A stretch of DNA of 64,000 nucleotides from Tachypleus tridentatus (taxonomy: Eukaryota > Arthropoda > Merostomata > Xiphosura > Limulidae). Numbering within the stretch: position 1 is the first letter of the stretch; every line of letters starts with the position of its first letter. Below are positions 35,548 to 47,996 of this stretch, piece after piece. The notes beneath the pieces are model-generated. The model did no database searches. It was given only the letters and a program-made list of their open reading frames with translations, and was not told where the DNA came from. The DNA lies in contig NC_134831.1 of the NCBI RefSeq assembly GCF_004210375.1, forward strand, positions 248,001 through 312,000. The letters are read 5' to 3'. A program made the translations under genes and the position numbers.

Positions 35548-38500
35548 GTATGTTTTTTTCAAGCTTGACATTTATTGATAACCTCTGCATTAAATTATCT
35601 TGTGTTCACATGTATTAAATCATTATATTTTGTTTTTATTTCATGATATATTTTTGAGAAAGAAAAGTAATTTAATTTTGTTTTTTTTTTCTTGATTGTT
35701 TTGCAAGGGTATTTTTTTAAGGGGTCATAATAGAATAACTTAACCCTATCAGTATCTTTTCTCCTCCCAGTATCTTTTCTTAACCTAAATTGCATCTGTG
35801 CACAACCTACAACCAAAATAAAACTTGGGTTCCACTGCTAACCTGAAAAAACAAAACAAACAACAACAACGAAAAACTGCTTTCTTAGCCTGAATCAGAT
35901 CGGGAGACCATCTAAAACCTGAATAAAACTTGGGTTCCACTCCAATCCTGAATAAAATCTGAACACTTTTCTAAACCTGAATAGAAACTGGACAAACCTG
36001 AATCAAATTTCCATGCAATTTAAGACCTGAATAAAACTTGGGTTCCACACCTAACCTGGATATTTAAAAAAAAAAAAAAACTGAACATGTTTTCAAACCT
36101 AATTATTTTATCCAGATGTAGAACATAGAGGTACATTATAAAATGTAAATTAAAGCCATGTTTATGTTTTTGGTGCATATCTTAAAATTATGATTTCTTT
36201 TTACGTAAGGTAAAGTTAATGACAATTCTTGGCTTTAGTATAATATGTGTACTTCATAAATAAACAGTATTTCTTATCTGTGCTATAACATCAAGTTCTA
36301 ATTCTTACAGGCTGCTTGGCTAACTTTTTTTTATTGAACTTGTTAAGTTGAAATTCAAGTTTTGTTTAAATATTTCCTTTTGGATTCATAATTCATAAAG
36401 TGTCACTGGTACTTGTTGTATGACTATCTAGAAAAAAAAATGGAATTTTATAAGATGAAAGGTAATGGTTAACTCAGACTGCCTATCCTTGATTCTTGAA
36501 TTTGGGTTCTTATAAGTTTTTTCATGAGTTTGTGCCTGGGAAGCTATAACTGTAAGACAGAGGCTAAATACATTTAACAACTGTTGCCCTTTTTTTAACA
36601 GGCACTACCTACATGGAACAAGTCGAGTTCCTAAACCTTACCACATGAAGTACTCAACTGTTATCCCAACCTCTGTCCAAGATAGTGAACTTCAAAGCCT
36701 GTCATCAGATGCACAAACTGATGATACAATGTCCTTGACAGATAGCAGCAGTGTGTAAGTAAAATTCCCTATATACATGCTTATAAATGTCTTAAACATT
36801 AAAATTCACATTAAAATCCTTCAGTTCATAACTGTTAAAGAACAGTCAATCAAGTTCATAACTGTTATCTAACTCTTGTCTTATCTAGTTGAACAAGCTA
36901 CCACTAAGTTACTGTACATACCCTGCCAGTAATAAAATGTAATGAAAAAAAAACTGACAAAAGCTGTTGATTCTTAATATAACTAGCTCCAAGTCTCTTC
37001 TAGAACTTGTACAGCTCACTGTTTCTAAAGTAGTCAATTATTCAGTTGTAGTGAAAAGTCATTGCTTAGAATTTTAGCCAAGAAACCATGTGTACAACAA
37101 ATAATTTTCCCAATTTTTAAAATGTTAATCACTGGACATTTTAGTGATTTAACAGTACCTCTATCTTATGTTTTTTTTTAGTTTCTCCTAAAATATGACA
37201 TTTCTGTTGTACATTTTAGATTTTCTTATTTTAAAACTTGCAACATATTTAACTCAGACTCAGTGTTTAGGTCATCGTTTTGTGTTGTAAATTATGACAA
37301 TGGGTTAAACATAAAAACATTTCCTGAAAGATAATACTTTTGTTAACCCTACATATAACTGTGTGATATATTTAGTTCCCAAAAAAACGTTTATTTATTT
37401 TCATGTAACAGCATTGCTGTAGGAAGCAGTTTGTGGAATGGTAAGGCTAGTATCATATTGCCATTGATATGTCCCCGGAAATTGTTTGAAACTTTAATGC
37501 AATGAGATTGACCCTTGAGCCATTTTAACTACAAATACTGTAATGTATTGATTTAAAATCAGCAAGTTTTAATGCTTCTACATTTTTACTGCCATAGTAA
37601 GTAACTGCCAGGCAAAGGAATGCAGCTGTTAATTATTTGTTTTTAAGATATGTACAGATATTGTTATTGGAATAAAAGCAACTATTATCCTGTCAAAAAC
37701 CTTCAACATGGAAATTACATCATAAAATTTGTTCTGCACAAACGTATCTGCTATATTGTGGTAGCATTTCTTTCTCCTTAATAAATTATTCAATTACTTT
37801 ATTATTTAATTTTATTTTTAATCATATCTTTTAGAATAGTAGTCCACTGTGCTAAGAAATGTTTTGATTTGAGGATATAATTATTTGCCAGCAATAGAAT
37901 GCACTGGCAGTCATTTACCATGGCACTCAAATGACCAGAAGTAAATTGTCATGACACCAGTTTTAAAACCACAAGTTGTAATTATATATGCCATGTTAAA
38001 GTGGTCAGATCTTGTCTTGGCTAGCCTTTCTGCTTCCTATGACCCCCAACAGTATAGTTATAACAATAACATTTTTGAAGGTATACCATATGCATTTTCT
38101 AATAGTGGAAAAAAAAACAGTATCAATGTAACTTATTAAAGATAAAAATGTTAATATATTTTTCTTTTGGAAAAATGTTAATTATTTGAGCTTCACGTTT
38201 ATTATTTTCTATGATGTCATTTTAATGTTCTATATACTTTCTTTTTTCAGTGACTGTGGACCTACTTTACCTTCGAGAAGTCAACTAAAAAGACATCAAC
38301 AAGCAATGAAGAAAAATGCCAGTTTAAACAGGGATTTTCTAGCCCATCAAACCATAATACCTGTATGATTTATTTATATTGAAATTGTCATTGCTTTTTA
38401 AAGTGAGCACACGCACGCACACACATGCAGAAAATACCATTAGAATTTTTTTTTGTTCATTTCCAATTTCTAACCATTGAATAAATACTCATTTCACCAA

Positions 38501-41500
38501 GAAATATTTTTTACAGTATAAAATATTTTTTAATCACAACAAATATTTTTTACATATTTTGATTAATTAGTTATTTGCTATAAATTCAATAACTTATGGT
38601 TTATAGATGTTTCTTACATCACATTCATAAAACATTTTTGGGCAAAAAATTAACCCTAAACTGACCTCATCTTTTTAAAGATACCTCTCAAAATTAACTA
38701 TGCCCTAATTTTGTGTTCATGATTGTAATAGTTAGAGTTCTCAATTACATACAAATCACACAAAAACAATTTAAACAAAAATACTATATTTTGCATTCAA
38801 CCCTATTTGCATAGGTGGAGGTCAAAGTATGCATTACTGCAAAGTTGTACTGAGTGCCATTCGACATGGTTTTATGCAGCTGATGACAGACTTGCTAATA
38901 TTTTCTGTTATTCTATATTACTGATTTTACAATGGTTCAGTTTAGAGTAAAGAAAATTACAGTATACAGGAATACTGTAAAAAAAACTGTAGATATGTAT
39001 GTAGGAAGTCATGGAGATTATGTAAATGGTACAATGGACTAAAATATTTATTACTCACAAAAACGTCACAGTGAACACCAATTTCTAAGAGCTCGAGTGA
39101 TATTGGTATTTCATAGATATACCTTATTATAAAAACATTAGTGATATATATGATTTGTTGTGTATGACAGACTTGTACAGTTAACTGAAAGTTTGTTTTC
39201 CCCATTTTCTGAAGATACACTTTCCAAGTTTAATGTTACTTTTCCAGTACGACGTTGATATAATGGATTGGTCTTGTGCACATTTAGTTAAATTAATTTT
39301 AAAATTAATGTTGGGAGTTTCCCCCAATACTTTACATAGAAAGTGATTTAAATAAAATAAAACCTTATAACACAAGCATTTTCGAAAGGTTGACCTTTCT
39401 TCTTGAGGGACAAAATGGGAGTGATGTATAGAGAGGAAGTTTAGTGACATCATGAAGGTCATCCAGTTTTCCAGGAAATGTTTATTTCATTATGTACTAT
39501 TGTAAGCGTCTTGTTTCCGGTACAGAATAGTCAATGGCAAGAGAGTACGTAAAAAGGTGTTGGAGATATTCTACTTTAGAAATTGCTAAAACTATGTTTA
39601 TTAGTGTTTTAAGTAAAATAAAGGTGCCACCTGGAGACTTATTGAAAAATGTGTTACACTAAAGAATTTATAAAAAACAGGTATGAAAAATTATCTTAAC
39701 TGAAATTTTTTAAAAGTTACTATTAATTTTTCATATCACATAAAAATATCAGCAAAGAATAAAGTTATTTTTCTTTTTCTGACAGAAATGGGAACAGTGA
39801 ACAGACATCGCTGATTCCAGGACCTATATTAATACCAAAACATAAAGTGATTATGCTAATAAATGTTTTTGCTCAGGTTTTTACACTGAATGTTGTAACA
39901 AGGGAAAACACAAGTAAAGAGTGGTATAAAAAAACATATATTGAGGGTTAAATTTCATGAAAAGGAAATGCAGTCTTAAATAACTCTGGGCCTGGCTTTA
40001 GCTTTTAATATTATGCATGAGTACTAGTATAATTATGTAGTATTTGTAAGTAAGAAATAGGTTTAACTTTATTTCAACTTGAGTTACTAAAGTTTTTTGT
40101 TTTGTTTTTTTTATCCTCAGCGAACTCAGCGACCACCAAAGGAATTTATCAAGCCCATGCAAGCAGAAGCTTTTGCAGCACTTTTAACCCAAAAGTTACT
40201 CCAAGTTAAGAAAGAAAGAGAAGCCCAGGAGAAGATTGAAGAGTCTATTCGAAAACTGGAGGTACTATTCTATCCTAAACTTGGAGGCACAGGCTTTTTT
40301 GTTCTTTGTCTACATTTAGTGGTTTTGTTAACAGCAGAGTTGGGTTGTATGGTAACTCATCTGAAAGACCATTTTTAATTCCTGGTTTTATTTTAAGTTT
40401 AACTGTAAACTTGTACTCAGTTTATTTGTGCTTACACATTTTTGCTTGAGTTAATTTCTTGTGAGTGAATTCTTGTCTATGATTGTTCTATTCCTTGACT
40501 TACTGAGATCACTAGTAGAGATAATTTTTTAAATTGCATTTATAGATAGAAGAAGAGAGAACACAATCTTGTGATATCAGTTTCCAGTCTTCGGTAAGTA
40601 GGTTTGCAGGTATTCCTTCTCAACTTCTGTCAGCAGCCATGAAAGAAAAGCAAGCAGTTACAGAGGAAAATGACCAGTCAATTTTGGACCAACATGTGTC
40701 AAGAGTATGGAATGATTCAGCACATCAAACTCCAGGTCAACTTTCTCCTTCACCAATTCCTTTATCACCTCCACTAGAAAGGCGAAGGTCTAGCGTGCCG
40801 GGATCATCAGGGTTTATTCCAATGATGGCTATGAGGTTGTCTACTTCAGGTTTAAACAGTGGAGGCCTCTATGTCAGCCCTTATCAATCTCTTCATTCCC
40901 ATCACAACAGCTTTGGCCGTCCCAGAAGGGTACGTGTTAAGGCTCTAAATATTTAAGAAAACTGGGGAATCAGTACAGTTGGACTGAATTATAAGTTAAA
41001 AGTTTATTTAATGTTACTTAAGCATCATGTTATTTAATAAACAACTGCAGGTTTGCACATACTAAAAGTACTGGTGTTTGTCCATCTTAATTTTATGGCA
41101 TTGCCATAGTCTGTAATTACTTAGTTATTATGATACAAGTATGGAATGTGTGAAACTGGTTCAGTCTCCACTGTGCTCATTTCTTGCTATTGTTAGTTCC
41201 AGTGGTGAACATAAAGTACTTTGTTTATGCCACAATGAACAAACTGTGATTGAATAGCAAGTGTTTTAAGTTGAACCATAACTATAATTATAAATACACT
41301 TTTAAACAGTTTTTGTAATGTAAGGACCTAAATTAAGTTAATATTTCAAAATTCAAAACCAGGTTCAGCATTTGTTCATAATTATTGGCCAGTAAGGATT
41401 TTTTCTTTTAGAACTTTTAATTGGTGTTTCAAAGTATTTACTTTTTCATGTCAGAGAAGAGAGTTTGGAGCATATTTTTGTTTTGAAATGGAAATGTGTG

Positions 41501-44500
41501 TAAGTTATATCAATCATCTCAATTTCTGATGTTAATATAAACTCAGTTGTACATAATCCATTAAGATGTTTTAATACAATTAAGTAGGTTTATTAGATGT
41601 TAAATACTTAAGTTGTATGAAATAAATTTAAAAGTTGATAAAGTGACTTCTCTAGTTTGTTTTTCCTTAAAAAGATTAAAATGTGAATGTTATGTAATTG
41701 TGTGAAAATTCCACAAGATATGAATTTTCTTAAATTACTGCAGCATTGTAGTAAAAGTAAAGAAACTATATTATCTTTTTCAGTTTCTCATTTATGGGGA
41801 CTTTCTCCAGAATTAGCTGGTATTGTTTTTATACATTATATTTAATCACTTTTATGGAGTGTGTGTGTGTAATTTGTTTTATTTTTTTGTCAACTAGGAC
41901 CGGGATGTATGCTCGAGTGATAGTGGAACAGTTCACGATTTCACTCCTGAAAATGAACCCACTAACTTCCCTAGTTTTCCCTTACACATCCATAAACATG
42001 TTCACCATCACCATCCAACAATGTCTAGAGGAACATTACCAGAACAGTTCACTACAGCTCCTGTGGAGCACCAGCAGATCCGGAGGTCAAAGGATACGTC
42101 TCGAAGATCAAGTAATAAGAGGTTATCAACCAATGACTCCAGCAGTAGTTGTATTGACAGTGGTGTCAGTGTAGCGTGTGATCCAATCCCACCCACCATG
42201 GCTTCTAGTGAACGGTAACAATGCAATTTTAGCTCAACTGCATATATTCAATTTGTAATTATAATATTTGAAAGTTTGGTCATAAGATGTCAATAAGGCT
42301 ATAGAATTTATACTCCAGTATTTCAAGACTGGTAAGAAATGAAATAGGATTATATGATTCTTTAATGAATTGAATAATAAGATTTTAGTACACAGAAGAA
42401 GAAGAAAAGTTTATCAACATGTTGATTTAATATAGTTTCATTAGTGAGGCTTTGTAAATATTTTGTGAAAACTAGTTTGAAAGCATGAAAAGTTACAGAT
42501 TATTTTATATATAACTTTCTAATTTATAAATACCTTTCTGATACTTCAGTAGTTAGATTCTTGAAATTTTCCATTGAATAATCTCATTTATGTGATTTTC
42601 TTTCATATTAGTCACATTCAAATCACACATATACAGGATTTTGCTTTCTAGTAATATAAACACAAGAAGGAAAATTAGTAGAAAGCTAAGAGACCAGTTA
42701 TTCTATACCATGAAATATTAAACACAGACTGACAGTACTGTAACTTCTCTTTTTGTTCTTAGGGTTTATCACTGGATGATGGACAATGAGAAATACACAT
42801 CTCATGGTCACGGCCCAGATTCAGAAAAAGATTCCTCCTCAAAACATAAGAAATCAAATCGTTCTACGTTGTCTACGACTTCTCCAATACCGTGTCGACA
42901 AAGGTTAAGAATAAATATATTTTTAACACAGTTGTGTGATAATGTTAATTTCATGATTTTTTTTCTTTTATGTCATTGTTGGATGTAATTGTTTTTTTGA
43001 AACTTCCCATGTGTCTGTGAATTTTTATCTCCAGTATAGGAGTGCACGGCATTTTCCTTACATTATAATCTGATCTAAATATACATTTTATTATTTAGAA
43101 AGCTAAGAGTAGTATGGAATTTATAATGTGTGTGTGTATGGCCAAAGATTTCAATAAGTGGATTTCCCTCTGAAAATGTATTGTTTATTACATCTCTGAG
43201 AGTGAAATTATTCCTCCATTATGTTTTTCATAGCAACTCCAAAAAGTCACCAGCATACAATATTCCACGTTCAACCTCCACAGAACGAGGTGGGCCTCCT
43301 TCTCTACATTTGCAAAGCAGTATTTCTTATTCCAAATCATCTAATCCCCATATCCCAACTCATCCTTTCCCCTGTGGGGTACAGCCTACCCAGCCCATTG
43401 CCCTAGATCCTTCCATGCCAATACTTCCTCCACCTGATACAGCCACACAACTTCTTGAGGCAAAGCGGAGGCTGGAAGATGAGGCTCGTTTTAAATCTGG
43501 TAAAACAAAGTAAGTTCGTAATTTAAGTACAACACCCGTCTTTGTTAAATCTGGTAAAACAAAGTAAGTTCGTAATTCAATTACGACGCCGTCTTTGTTA
43601 AATCTGGTAAAACAAAGTAAGTTCGTAATTCAATTACGACGCCCATCTTTGTTAAATCTGGTAAAACAATGTAAGTTCGTAATTCAAGTACGACGCCCGT
43701 CTTTGTTAAATCTGGTAAAACAATGTAAGTTCGTAATTCAAGTACGACGCCCGTCTTTGCTAATTGTTTATAATACAATCTGAAAATAATTTTAATCTGT
43801 CTTGGTCATTGCATTTAGAAATTAAAACTTTTTTTCTTTTATAAAATGTTATTTCTTTTTAAAGGTATCATCTGTGGATAAATTAATAGTAATGTTATGT
43901 GTTTTGCATGTTGAATATACAAATGTTTTTTTGGAGGGGTCAAAATTAATCAAACTGGTTTCATTTAGTTTGTCACAAATGAATCCAATATTTATATTGT
44001 TTAATAACAACATACCTAAATTTTTGACAATGACGTTTTGTTAACAGAACAACCTCCTCAAGGGATAAACAAGGTCACCAGGATTCGGGTCGAGGCAAAT
44101 TTCCTGTCAAAAATTTTGACATTACAGAAGATTCTGCCAACCCCAGGTACAACAATATATAAAAAAAAAAATTCTTATGTCATCGATATTTGAAACTGCT
44201 TTTACTCTAAACAAAGGCTAAAAGAATAATAATAATAATAATAGTTATTGTAACATTAATAGTATCATTGAATCTTCTTTAAACTTTATTTACCCAACTG
44301 AAATAAAATCATACTATTGATCTAGCTTGTATTAGTTGAATATGGGTATATGCAGTTAAGATAATCTGAATTAACATGCAGTCTGTTATCAATACTGATT
44401 TGAAGAATGACGTGTAAATTATTCATCCAGTTATATCAGTCGGAAAACCTTTACTGGTTATTAGTTTTGTCACACGTGGAGAGAAAGTTCATATAGAATA

Positions 44501-47500
44501 CAGAAATCATGGGTGTTTAACATACTATATTCAAGATTTATTATTTAACAGCTTTTCCAAAGTAGTCTGAAAAATTCAGTATAGATTCATTTCATATTTG
44601 CTTTGATATTAAATAGTAAAAATTTATATTTTTAAAATGAAGTGTACATCATGTTACAATTCCACTTGGGTTTCCTTTGTTTTGAATTTCATGCAAAGCT
44701 ACATGAGGAACTGTCTCTGCACTATCCATCCCTACTTTAGCAGTCAAAGACTAAAAGGAAGGCAGGTAGTCATCACCACCCTTTTCGAACTCTGCAGCTA
44801 CTCTTTATTAATGAATAGTAGGATTGACTGTCACATTATAAAGCCCCCATGACTGAAAAAGTTAGCAGGTGGGATGAGGATTTCGAACCTGCGACCTTCA
44901 GGTTACGAGTAGAGCACCCTAACCACCACCTGTCAATGCCTGGTCTGTACCAGAAAGAACATTGAATAAAATAATACTGAGTATTTTGTTTCACAGGGGG
45001 TGTATTTTTATAACTAAACTTTTGTTACATTTTGCAATTAATAGTATCATTCATCAATTACAACTCTCATTGTAGGGTAAGATGTTTTTGAATTTCATGC
45101 AAAGCTGCATGGGGTCAATCTGTGCTAGCTGTTCCTAATTTAGCAGAATAAGACTAGAGGGAAGGCAGCTAGTCATCGCTTCCCACCTCTAACTCTTGGG
45201 CTACTTTTTTTACCAACAAATAGTAGGATTGACCCTCAAATTATAATGTCCCATGGCTGAAAGGATGAGAACATTTGGTGGGATGATGATTTTGAACCTG
45301 TGGACCCTTATGTTGCATGTTGTACTCCCTAACCACCTCAGATATAACAAGCATAATTAAATTAGTTTTGTTTCTGTTAAATCAGGTTTTTGTTAATATG
45401 TTGTATACAGGAAACCTAAATAACATTAAAGGATTATTTAAACACTGTTTTCATGATACTTAATGCAATGATGAACTAATTTTTCAAAATGTAAGCTAAT
45501 GACAAAAGTTCTATTACCACCTAACTTTTAAAGTTTCATCATTTTATATTACATTGATCCTTAATATAAAGTGATGATAACAGTCATAAAATAACATTAC
45601 ACTGCAGCAGTACAAGGTGGATGTGCTTTGTTGTCAGTGGCAGTTGTTCCAAGCTGTGGCTTCATTTCATTATCAATACCAAATTGCTTTGTAAGCTATA
45701 AATGTTTTGGAACTTTTTTTTAAGTAGCATAAGGTTTTTGCTTTAGTATCTTTTGAATAATATTGCAAAAAGTAGCATACCATGAAAAGTAAGCATAGAT
45801 ACTTTCTTTGCCTTTCTTACTGTAGTAAGCATCCCAACCTACTTTTTAATTAAAGTATGGTCCATGAGTGTCAATTTGCTTAAATATTTGTTTTTATATT
45901 ACCAAAAAAATTTTATTTAAGATAAAATTGGAACCAAGGATGTGAAAAACTGGGTATGGGAGGTTCTGACACACACCCAGACATAAAGGATGTATACAGT
46001 GTACATAATACAAATGTTTTGGGTTTTATGAAGTTTGGCACCTCAATTTTTCAAAGTTTTTCATGAATAAAGTTTCAAAGTTAAATTATCTACTAAGTTT
46101 TATGTAATTTCATTTTGTCTTGTAGCTTAAGGAAGTCCAGCAAGAAATCTTCGCCACCTACTCATCATGCTATTTCTCTACCCATGACTCCCAGTGATGT
46201 CACTGTCATTGGTTATTGTTTCTCTGGAGAATCTGTGCCTTACCGAACTAAACTTTTAGGAAAAAATATTACACTCAAACAATTTAAAACTCTTCTTAGC
46301 AAAAAAGGAAATTATAGGTAGTTCTATTTTTCATACAAATATTTAACTATTAAAAAACTAAGTTTAGGTTTAAAGAATAGATCTGTTATTTAGTTGTTAA
46401 TTTAAGTTGTTTATTATTTTATATTTTTTCTTCAAAACTTTTGTGTGGTATGAAGACTGAACTTATTTACAATATAAATAATTTATTCAGGACCTTTTTG
46501 TTTTTGCAAAGTTGTTGCTTGTATGTAGTATGATTATTGGAATTAAAAATGATGTGGATAAAATTATAAAATTTTCTGGTTTTAATGTGAAAAGTGATTC
46601 TAACAGTTGAAGTTGATGATGGATGTAAGTTAAGTTAACCAAAACCAGGCATACCTGTAGTCACCAGAACTGCAAAAGCTTGCTGTATTAGTGACAGCTA
46701 TACACTTGAGTTTATGTTTCAGGGTTTTATTGTTTTAAAACACTACAGGAAAATACTGTTACAAATCCATGGTTGTAACTATGGTAATTTTGTCCATTTA
46801 CACATAATGATGCTAAACCTAAATTAATAAATAACAAAGTTTACTGATTGTTTATTTTTAATATATTACTGCTGTAGACTTCATACTAAATGCAAGGAAT
46901 AAATTGCAATAGTATGTCTGGGAAACAGTTTTTTTTTTTTTTTTTGCTTGGAGTTAAGCACAATGCTACACAATTAGCTATCTGTACTCTGCCTACCACA
47001 GATATTGAAACCCTGGTTTATAGTAATGTGATTCTGTAGACATACTGCTGAGCCATTGAAGGGGGGATAAAAGTTTTGGATTGGGAACATTTTCAAGAAC
47101 AGTTTTCTCTCAGGTACAACATTTCTCATCTAGGGATTGTCCCTGTAAGAAGGGGATCTATGGTCATTTAGAATTATGAACAACTGCAAACTAATGTCTT
47201 TTTGTTTCTAAAAGAAAATTAATTTTTAAACTTGCCTTCATTTAGATACCCAAGTTTTTGTAGTTCTTAGTGTATCTGTATATGATTTATATTTTCTTTA
47301 TCTAAACAATATTAGTTTTTCTATAAAACCTAAAATCTAAAATAATAATTTGAAAACAGTGGTTCTCAATCCATCAATGGTCAGCAGTGACACAGTGTGA
47401 ATACCTTTAGTATGATAAAAATAAAAAAGTTTTCAGCTTATTAAATAACTAAGTGAGCTGTCCTGTATTTTCAATGTCTGTCAACAACCCTTTTAAACAT

Positions 47501-47996
47501 TGATTGTGAATCTTGGATCAAAAACCCTGCTCTTAATAGTTATAAAATTTGTGATGGGTTTTGAGACATTATTCTTTAAATCAGCTAAAATTGCTATGAT
47601 AATCATTGGAGTCTCACCAGAAGTTGGCAAAACTGGTCTTATTCAGAAATGAACACATTGTGTATGTGTTTTAATACAATATTGAAAGAAACAGCAGATA
47701 TGTAAACAGATTTGTGCAGATAGAATTTGAACATCACTTGTAACCATTGTTTTTGAAACATACATGTTATTAAAAATTCTGTCTGTTCAATCAGAAGAAG
47801 AAACCTGAAATATTTCTCCACTACTAATGCAATGTTTGACCTCGGTAATGTTTTTTTTTTTCTCCATAGGTACTTCTTTAAGAAAGAATGCAATGAATTT
47901 GGAACTGGAGTTGTAAATGAGGAAATATCGGATGACAGTGAAGTATTACCTCTTTGGGAAGGAAAGATCTTTGCTACCATTAAATCAGTAGACTGA
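34544..47996 (+). CDS. Axin: Axin, complete coding region, 11 coding exons, 981 residues
   Basis: Axin scaffolds the cytoplasmic beta-catenin destruction complex (APC, GSK3, CK1, PP2A) and so restrains Wnt signalling. Joined exons total 2,946 nt with phases matching at all ten junctions. In order, the protein has a tankyrase-binding motif RSPADGED (24-31), an RGS domain that binds APC (about 130-255), the motif LSSDAQTDDTMSLTDSSVD (about 370-387), a GSK3-binding helix (about 424-470), a beta-catenin-binding helix QSILDQHVSRV (514-524), a His-rich stretch KHVHHHHP (about 635), RVYHWM (about 704-709), an Axin-type segment QLLEAKRRLEDEARFKSG (about 824-841) and a C-terminal DIX domain (about 901-979), which polymerises with Dishevelled. 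The length is close to other Axins. The start at 34,544 has A at -3 and is the first open AUG after the in-frame uORF stop. The stop is TGA at 47,994-47,996. Confidence 0.95.
35801..36075 (+). repeat. Degenerate tandem repeat in Axin intron 1
   Basis: The phrase CCTGAATAAAACTTGGGTTC, or parts of it, recurs about every 25-60 bp (for example near 35,824, 35,921, 35,945, 35,979 and 36,026). Copies are uneven in length and diverged. No coding signal. Confidence 0.75.
36602..36754 (+). CDS. Axin: Axin coding exon 2
   Basis: 153 nt between acceptor TTTTTTAACAG and donor GCAGTGT|GTAAGT. It encodes HGTSRVPKPYHMKYSTVIP and LQSLSSDAQTDDTMSLTDSS, a segment conserved in Axins between the RGS and GSK3-binding regions. 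It enters after GG and leaves after two bases of the Val codon. Confidence 0.93.
38251..38362 (+). CDS. Axin: Axin coding exon 3
   Basis: 112 nt between acceptor CTTTTTTCAG and donor ATACCT|GTATGA. It begins by completing SSVDCGP and encodes a basic stretch, RSQLKRHQQAMKKN. It ends on a codon boundary. Confidence 0.88.
40121..40261 (+). CDS. Axin: Axin coding exon 4 (GSK3-binding helix)
   Basis: 141 nt, acceptor TTTATCCTCAG, donor CTGGAG|GTACTA, phase 0 on both sides. It encodes RTQRPPKEFIKPMQAEAFAA and continues through LLTQKLLQVKKEREAQEKIE. This matches the amphipathic GSK3-binding helix of Axin in position and pattern (aliphatic face, then charged coiled stretch). Confidence 0.93.
40546..40929 (+). 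CDS. Axin: Axin coding exon 5 (beta-catenin-binding helix)
   Basis: 384 nt, acceptor GCATTTATAG, donor CCCAGAAGG|GTACGT, phase 0 on both sides. QSILDQHVSRV (from 40,675) is the beta-catenin-binding helix. It is followed by a Ser/Pro-rich segment, QLSPSPIPLSPPLERRRS, with potential proline-directed phosphorylation sites. A cryptic donor TCG|GTAAGT at 40,594 would skip the helix if used. Confidence 0.93.
41898..42214 (+). CDS. Axin: Axin coding exon 6 (His-rich)
   Basis: 317 nt, acceptor TTGTCAACTAG, donor AGTGAACG|GTAACA, leaving two bases of an Arg codon. It encodes the His-rich LHIHKHVHHHHPTMSRGTL, also present in vertebrate Axins, then a Ser-rich region, STNDSSSSCIDSGVS. Confidence 0.92.
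42763..42903 (+). CDS. Axin: Axin coding exon 7
   Basis: 141 nt, acceptor TTTGTTCTTAG, donor CGACAAAG|GTTAAG. It encodes RVYHWMMDNEKYTSHGHGPD, matching the short conserved Axin segment of type VYxWMxxNE, then a Lys/Ser-rich linker. Confidence 0.9.
43234..43509 (+). CDS. Axin: Axin coding exon 8
   Basis: 276 nt, acceptor TGTTTTTCATAG. It encodes QPIALDPSMPILPPPDTATQ and LLEAKRRLEDEARFKSGKT, a block conserved in Axins. The expected donor is ACAAA|GTAAGT after 43,509. That exon end and donor are the first unit of a five-copy tandem repeat. Confidence 0.9.
43493..43762 (+). repeat. 54-bp minisatellite built from an exon end and its splice donor
   Basis: Five units start at 43,493, 43,547, 43,600, 43,654 and 43,708 (spacing 54, 53, 54, 54). 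Each begins AAATCTGGTAAAACAA and carries RTAAGTTCGTAATT, so each repeats the last 17 coding bases of exon 8 and its GTAAGT donor. Units 1-3 have ACAAAGTAAGT and units 4-5 have ACAATGTAAGT. Only the first donor keeps Axin open, because TAA at 43,511-43,513 would be translated if a later donor were used. Confidence 0.95.
44048..44146 (+). CDS. Axin: Axin coding exon 9
   Basis: 99 nt, acceptor TTTTGTTAACAG, donor CCCCAG|GTACAA. It encodes TTSSRDKQGHQDSGRGKFPV and an acidic segment, DITEDSANP. It is a linker before DIX with little family conservation, but the phases fit on both sides. Confidence 0.85.
44670..44940 (-). repeat. SINE-A in Axin intron 9
   Basis: An inverted copy. The minus-strand head is GACAGGTGGTGGTTAGGGTG with CTCGTAACCTGAAGGTCGC and B box GGTTCGAAATCC. 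The tail is CTTTGCATGAAATTCAAAAC. It is diverged. Confidence 0.88.
45080..45350 (-). repeat. SINE-A in Axin intron 9 (second copy)
   Basis: An inverted copy in the same orientation as the one 140 bp upstream. The head GAGGTGGTTAGGGAGTACAA is eroded. The body TTGGTAAAAAAAGTAGCCC and AGCTGCCTTCCCTCTAGTCT is well kept. Confidence 0.88.
46126..46317 (+). CDS. Axin: Axin coding exon 10 (start of DIX)
   Basis: 192 nt, acceptor TTTTGTCTTGTAG, donor AATTATAG|GTAGTT. It encodes a basic linker, LRKSSKKSSPP, then DIX from VTVIGYCFSGESVPYRTKLL to TLKQFKTLLSKKGNY. These are the first DIX beta strands and the helix used in head-to-tail polymerisation. Confidence 0.95.
46928..47068 (-). repeat. SINE-B in Axin intron 10
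   Basis: The minus-strand copy ends in a poly-A tail (the T run at 46,929-46,945). It contains GCTTAACTCCAAGC, TGTAGCATTG and the block GGTTTCAATATCTGTGGTAG. Just downstream (47,353) CAGTGGTTCTCAATCC looks like a lone hAT end. Confidence 0.6.
47870..47996 (+). CDS. Axin: Axin coding exon 11 (end of DIX, stop)
   Basis: 127 nt after acceptor TTTTCTCCATAG. It encodes RYFFKKECNEFGTGVVNEEI, then VLPLWEGKIFATIKSVD and TGA. This is the C-terminal DIX half, ending at the domain edge as in other Axins. Confidence 0.95.

Noticed and set aside
35548-35578. Continuation of Axin exon 1 to an early stop
   Set aside because: A strong donor (GTATGT) at 35,548 and perfect phase into conserved exon 2 sequence show this is intron.
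40594-40602. Alternative donor inside Axin exon 5 (TCG|GTAAGT)
   Set aside because: Use of it would remove the beta-catenin-binding helix that lies in frame just downstream, so the longer exon is preferred. Alternative splicing cannot be excluded.
41794-42174. 126-residue plus-strand frame
   Set aside because: It starts inside the intron and reads Axin exon 6 in a wrong frame. The correct frame gives the conserved His-rich Axin segment.
43581-43783. Repetitive 62-65-residue frames on both strands
   Set aside because: They are produced by the 54-bp tandem repeat after exon 8, not by genes.
47639-47980. 113-residue minus-strand frame over the last Axin exon
   Set aside because: It is antisense to the DIX-encoding exon and to intron sequence, so it is a shadow of the real plus-strand exon.
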